Part shown: positions 14,483 through 16,973 of the stretch, piece after piece
How the letters are laid out: each line of letters begins with the position of its first letter
Position numbering within the stretch: position 1 is the stretch's first letter
Assembly: GCA_964594175.1 (NCBI GenBank)
Contig: CAZQLM010000018.1
Coordinates: forward strand, 1 to 16,973
Source of the DNA: SZUA-1535 sp964594175
GTDB taxonomy: Archaea > Aenigmatarchaeota > Aenigmatarchaeia > Aenigmatarchaeales > SZUA-1535
DNA length: 16,973 nt
Direction of reading: 5' to 3'
Position numbers and translations under genes: made by a program
Notes under the pieces: generated by a model
Databases searched by the model: none
Told to the model about the DNA's origin: nothing
Seen by the model: the letters and a program-made list of their open reading frames with translations, nothing else

Positions 14483-14537
14483 TTCTTCCAATTTTCTCGC
14501 CATCGCCCTTTGGGCTAAGCGTGCTTTTAGCTCTAGC
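14483..14537 (-). other. tRNA-Lys intron 1 (55 bases, canonical 37/38 site)
   Basis: The intron lies after A37. A bulge-helix-bulge can be drawn: the central four pairs are CTTT (positions 32-35) with GAAG near the intron end, the 5' bulge is TA^G and the 3' bulge is AA^A. The inner helix is weak. Intron bases also form a 9-10 base hairpin with the anticodon loop (14544-14523), so the unspliced anticodon could be masked. Confidence 0.85.
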
Positions 14538-14601
14538 TAAAAGCCCGGTGCTCTGCCAGACTGAGCTACGGGCCCGCCAATTAATTTTCATAACTTTTAG
14601 G

Positions 14602-14611
14602 TTTAAAAATT
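14602..14611 (-). promoter_or_regulatory. TATA-box promoter of tRNA-Lys
   Basis: Minus-strand AATTTTTAAA lies about 27-36 bases before the first tRNA base. It also overlaps the last codons of the small cysteine-containing gene. Confidence 0.5.
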
Positions 14612-14803
14612 TTTATGCAATTCTGCTTTTTGTTTATCAATCTCTATTTCTGTACATACTGATGGAAATATATTATTTTTTCTGTATAGTTCCTTTCTTC
14701 CACACTTCTTTTTTGTACAATAGTCACATATCGGTTTATTCTCAAGAGGCGAGATGTAATATATACCCAATCCTGTTGCTCTAGAAGCTTCGTATATTTT
14801 CAT
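14603..14803 (-). CDS. Small cysteine-containing hypothetical protein
   Basis: From ATG 14803 this is a 66-residue protein of no recognised family. It has a compact cluster C26-x2-C29-x4-C34 (CDYCTKKKC), followed by a further C50. Four cysteines in this spacing could hold zinc or an iron-sulfur cluster. A longer form from ATG 14836 (77 residues) is possible, but a TTTAAAT element about 25 bases upstream of 14803 fits a leaderless start at the inner ATG. The stop overlaps the tRNA-Lys promoter. Being short and lacking homology that I can recall, it may or may not be a real gene. Confidence 0.5.
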   Translation of the reverse strand: MKIYEASRATGLGIYYISPLENKPICDYCTKKKCGRKELYRKNNIFPSVCTEIEIDKQKAELHKNF

Positions 14804-14821
14804 GATAAATTGATTGTAATT

Positions 14822-14832
14822 AACATTTAAAT
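14822..14832. promoter_or_regulatory. Symmetric TATA element shared by two divergent genes
   Basis: ACATTTAAATT contains the self-complementary ATTTAAAT. It lies about 28 bases before the PAP2 ATG (14858, +) and about 25 bases before the inner ATG of the small cysteine protein (14803, -), so one box could start both transcripts. Confidence 0.45.
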
Positions 14833-14857
14833 TCATTTTTATTTTATCTTTCTTTTT

Positions 14858-15619
14858 ATGAGTATATGGGTATACATCACGCTCGTAGGAGACGAAAAGG
14901 CTTATTTATTTTTTATACCACTAATCTATTTTCTTCTAAGCAGAAAACTTGGATGGAGATTGCTTTTGCTAGCAGTTTTTTCAGCGGCTTGTGTTCACGC
15001 TTTAAAAGATGTTTTCAAACTTCCTCGTCCTCCTCAGGAACTTTGGAAAGTTTCTGCAAGTGGTTACGCTTTTCCAAGTGGGCACGCAACAGTGGCAAGC
15101 GCTTTCTGGAGTTATTTTTCCATGAAAATGAAAAGTCTCATGCTTTACTTGCTGGCAGCAATTATTGTAATTTTGATTGCAAGCTCCCGGGTAATATTAG
15201 GTGTGCATTATTTGCGCGATGTTCTTGGAGGTATAGGTATAGGAATTTTAATCGCATTATTTTTCTTGTATATAGATAAAAAAACTCAAGAAATGAAAGA
15301 GAAGAAAAAAGACAAAAGCCTCGCAATAGGAGCTTTTCTTGTGCTCTTAATTTCACCTTATCTTCTTTTAAAACTCCCATCAGAAGGAGCGATATTTCTC
15401 GGATTTGCTCTTGCCCACGTAGCTGTGTATTTTTTTAGATTCAAAGAAATCATAGAAGTTAAAAAAAGAATTGCAAGTCTTGGTTTGTGTTTGGCTTTAA
15501 TATTCGCAGGATATTTAGCCCAGATTCCTTTACTATTGCCATTATTCGGATTCCTTTCTTGCTTTGCTCCTCAAGCGCTCTGGCATTTCATCGATAAGCG
15601 CATAGAAAAGCAAAGGTAA
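14858..15619 (+). CDS. PAP2-family membrane phosphatase
   Basis: The 253-residue integral membrane enzyme of the PAP2/undecaprenyl-diphosphatase type removes phosphate from lipid or isoprenoid phosphates at the membrane surface. All three active-site motifs are present: K50-x6-RP (KDVFKLPRP), P73-S-G-H76, and S110-R-x5-H117-x3-D121 (SRVILGVHYLRD). Membrane helices surround them, at about 14-28, 33-48, 94-112 and 122-138. A further hydrophobic C-terminal region (about 155-245) holds three or four more helices beyond the core domain. In archaea the likely substrate is dolichyl or other polyprenyl pyrophosphate, but the sequence does not decide this. The last 78 bases overlap deoxyhypusine synthase on the other strand. 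Confidence 0.88.
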   Translation: MSIWVYITLVGDEKAYLFFIPLIYFLLSRKLGWRLLLLAVFSAACVHALKDVFKLPRPPQELWKVSASGYAFPSGHATVASAFWSYFSMKMKSLMLYLLAAIIVILIASSRVILGVHYLRDVLGGIGIGILIALFFLYIDKKTQEMKEKKKDKSLAIGAFLVLLISPYLLLKLPSEGAIFLGFALAHVAVYFFRFKEIIEVKKRIASLGLCLALIFAGYLAQIPLLLPLFGFLSCFAPQALWHFIDKRIEKQR

Positions 15620-16516
15620 GAGCACAGTCGCATCGCCTTCTACTTGCACGTGCTTTGCTTCTGGCTTGAGCTTTTTCCAGGAAATTGCCTCTCTTGGCGG
15701 AGCCCCTGAAAGTGAGCCATCCCACTCTACTGCTGTGGTAATGTAAACCGCATAGTCTAGCCCACCCTTAAACTGATTCCACCAAATCGTGTGGTGTTTG
15801 CTTATCCCACCGCCTATGATAAGAGCGCCTGTTTTTTTCGAGGTAAACACTATCTCGCTGAGCAAATGTTCGTCTTTCATTGTATCTATTACAAAATCTC
15901 TATGACTTTCCCAGAAAATCCAGAGCTGTGAGCCAACCGCTCCATCAGTAATTCCTGGAATTATGATTGGAATTTTATTTTTCCACGCCCAGTAAATTAT
16001 TGAGCTCTTTGCGTTTTTTTCTTTTGCTATTCTCTTTCCGATTTCCCAAATAAGCTCGTAGCTTGCCAAGCTCTTTTCCTTTTCATAGATTTCTTTTAGC
16101 ATCGGTTGAAGTTTCTTTTCGAGAATTTCTCCATAGTTTTCTTTTGGTACAATCACATTGCCTATGCGGTGAATATCTTGTTCAGCAAGTTTTCTGTCAT
16201 CTAAAGAAAAAGAACCATGGTAGTAGTCTTTCCATATCCTTGCAAGATCATGATCAAGCGTGCCGCATGTGGTTATAATCACGTCGCAAAACTTTCTATG
16301 AACAAATTCTTTAAGCACACCTCTTATACCAGTTGCTACTATGCATGCCGGGAAAGAAAGGAAAATCGTGCAATCTTTTTCGCAAAGCATTTTTTTCAAG
16401 ATTTCGAGTGCGTCCGCAAGCTTTCTCGCGGTGAAACCACCGCAGGTGGAGAAAGCTTTTAAAAGCTCGCTAACTTGCATGTGCTTTTTTGCTTTAAGGT
16501 CTTTTACAGGGAGCAT
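15542..16516 (-). CDS. dys: Deoxyhypusine synthase
   Basis: The 324-residue enzyme moves the aminobutyl group of spermidine to a lysine of initiation factor aIF5A, using NAD, as the first step of hypusine formation. Signatures in order are IFLSFPACIVATGIRGVLKEF, TTCGTLDHDLAR, IPIIIPGITDGAVGSQLW, LIIGGGISKHHT and the active-site region YITTAVEWDGSLSGAPPREA. The enzyme-intermediate Lys is K282 in SWKKL, aligning with the SWGK of the human enzyme. The length is normal. The C-terminus overlaps the convergent PAP2 gene by 78 bases, yet all conserved regions lie before the overlap. The target gene, aIF5A, is not in this window. Confidence 0.95.
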   Translation of the reverse strand: MLPVKDLKAKKHMQVSELLKAFSTCGGFTARKLADALEILKKMLCEKDCTIFLSFPACIVATGIRGVLKEFVHRKFCDVIITTCGTLDHDLARIWKDYYHGSFSLDDRKLAEQDIHRIGNVIVPKENYGEILEKKLQPMLKEIYEKEKSLASYELIWEIGKRIAKEKNAKSSIIYWAWKNKIPIIIPGITDGAVGSQLWIFWESHRDFVIDTMKDEHLLSEIVFTSKKTGALIIGGGISKHHTIWWNQFKGGLDYAVYITTAVEWDGSLSGAPPREAISWKKLKPEAKHVQVEGDATVLLPLLFYALIDEMPERLRSKARKESE

Positions 16517-16575
16517 AAAAAAATAGAAAAAAAGAAAGATAAATGTTTTATGTTTTTCTTTTTTGTTTTTGTTAT

Positions 16576-16973
16576 TTATTTTAGATGCTTATTTTTTGGT
16601 GTATATTCTTTCAAAGAAGAATAAGGTTCATAGGAAGGAAGAGTTCTTTGCATAAAACAGTGAGAGGTTTCATACTTCCAGTTTTTTGGTTTATACCTCC
16701 AGTTCAAAATTTCAATTATCTCCATTCCTTTCTCGCCACCACTCACCGGATATAAAATATTTTCCTCAGGAGTTTCTATTATTCCGTTAAAAAAATCGCT
16801 AGTATTCTTTGGATAATAGACTCCTTTTTCTGCTAGCCATAGTTTTATTAAAGAAAATGGCTTTAATTTTACATCTCGTTTGCAACCGTTTCCGTGAAAA
16901 GCTTCTGTTTTTCCTCCAAAAACACCTTCCTTAAAAGGAATTTTTAGAAGTACCCATCTAGCATATTGAGCAC
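16576..16973 (-). CDS. Unrecognised protein, C-terminal part
   Basis: An open frame of 131 codons enters from the right edge on the minus strand and ends at a TAA at 16576-16578; the start is outside the window. Composition is that of a real soluble protein, rich in Lys, Trp, Tyr and Pro. Visible stretches are FGGKTEAFHGNGCKRDVKLK, SLIKLWLAEKGVYYPKN, NILYPVSGGEKGMEIIEILN and a Tyr/Ser/Pro-rich tail. I do not recognise a family or active site. It ends 59 bases before the deoxyhypusine synthase ATG on the same strand. Confidence 0.6.
   Translation of the reverse strand, partial: AQYARWVLLKIPFKEGVFGGKTEAFHGNGCKRDVKLKPFSLIKLWLAEKGVYYPKNTSDFFNGIIETPEENILYPVSGGEKGMEIIEILNWRYKPKNWKYETSHCFMQRTLPSYEPYSSLKEYTPKNKHLK

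Larger units (their letters stand above)
14384..14575 (-). tRNA. tRNA-Lys(TTT) with two introns, CCA encoded
   Basis: The 192-base gene folds to a 77-base mature tRNA after removal of two introns. The acceptor strands are GGGCCCG (14575-14569) and CGGGCCC (14394-14388), a perfect 7-base pairing, followed by discriminator A and an encoded CCA. T8, A9, the GCTC/GAGC D-stem and CCGGG/CCCGG anticodon stem are standard. The anticodon loop is CTTTTA plus A38 after splicing, giving anticodon TTT (Lys). The T-stem is GCGGG/CCCGT with loop TTCAAA plus T. The 3' half of the T-arm and the acceptor strand lie 60 bases further downstream than expected because of the second intron. GC-rich stems suggest a thermophile. 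An upstream TATA element is visible at 14602-14611. Confidence 0.9.

Noticed and set aside
14337..14591. N-terminal extension of prefoldin beta through the tRNA gene
   Set aside because: The frame happens to stay open across the tRNA and its introns, but prefoldin beta begins at the ATG at 14336 with its own TATA box just upstream.
1..16973. CRISPR array or other regularly spaced repeats
   Set aside because: Apart from the transposon ends, its target duplication and the local palindromes, no repeated unit of array-like spacing was seen by eye.

Overview
The window is a gene-dense, AT-rich stretch of an archaeal chromosome. Archaeal markers are a complete A-type ATP synthase operon, an L40e ribosomal protein, deoxyhypusine synthase, prefoldin beta, an AbrB-PhoU fusion protein, and TATA boxes placed about 25-30 bases before starts with little or no leader. 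The one tRNA has very GC-rich stems (GGGCCCG acceptor, CCGGG anticodon stem) in an AT-rich background, which hints at a thermophile (inference). The phylum cannot be fixed from this window. The nine-gene ATPase order fits Euryarchaeota or a relative, while a T-loop tRNA intron is better known from Crenarchaeota and some small-genome archaea.

Layout. 1-342: C-terminal end of a peptidase C39-like protein (+). 385-8397: ATP synthase operon on the minus strand, in transcription order H-I-K-E-C-F-A-B-D, with most junctions overlapping or only a few bases apart. 8398-8484: divergent promoter region with a perfect 16-base palindrome. 8485-9411: AbrB-PhoU regulator (+). 9486-9665: L40e (+). 9678-10034: FCF1-like PIN protein (-). 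10064-11235: a coupled pair of unrecognised genes (-). 11284-11888: an IS6-like element with terminal inverted repeats and an 8-base target duplication, but a gutted transposase. 11935-13281: CDKAL1/MtaB-type tRNA methylthiotransferase (+). 13224-13814: multi-pass membrane protein (-), its promoter framed by an 11-base inverted repeat. 13965-14336: prefoldin beta (-). 14384-14575: tRNA-Lys(TTT) with two introns (-). 14603-14803: small cysteine-containing protein (-). 14858-15619: PAP2 phosphatase (+). 15542-16516: deoxyhypusine synthase (-). 16576-16973: C-terminal end of an unrecognised protein (-).

How it fits together. The ATPase genes give one complete rotary synthase: A3B3 head, D/F/C central shaft, E/H peripheral stalks, and I/K membrane motor. 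The rotor subunit K carries a glutamate in helix 1 where Na+-binding c-subunits usually have glutamine, plus the usual glutamate in helix 2. Much of the rest serves translation: L40e, the PIN nuclease, the tRNA methylthiotransferase, tRNA-Lys and deoxyhypusine synthase. The methylthiotransferase family modifies t6A37 of tRNAs reading ANN codons; tRNA-Lys(UUU), encoded 1.1 kb away, is the classic substrate of that family.

The most notable observations are the doubly interrupted tRNA-Lys, whose second intron splits the T-loop and starts with a mimic of the acceptor 3' strand, and the two-carboxylate rotor subunit. No CRISPR array, rRNA or replication origin was seen. No stretch over 300 bases lacks a described feature.
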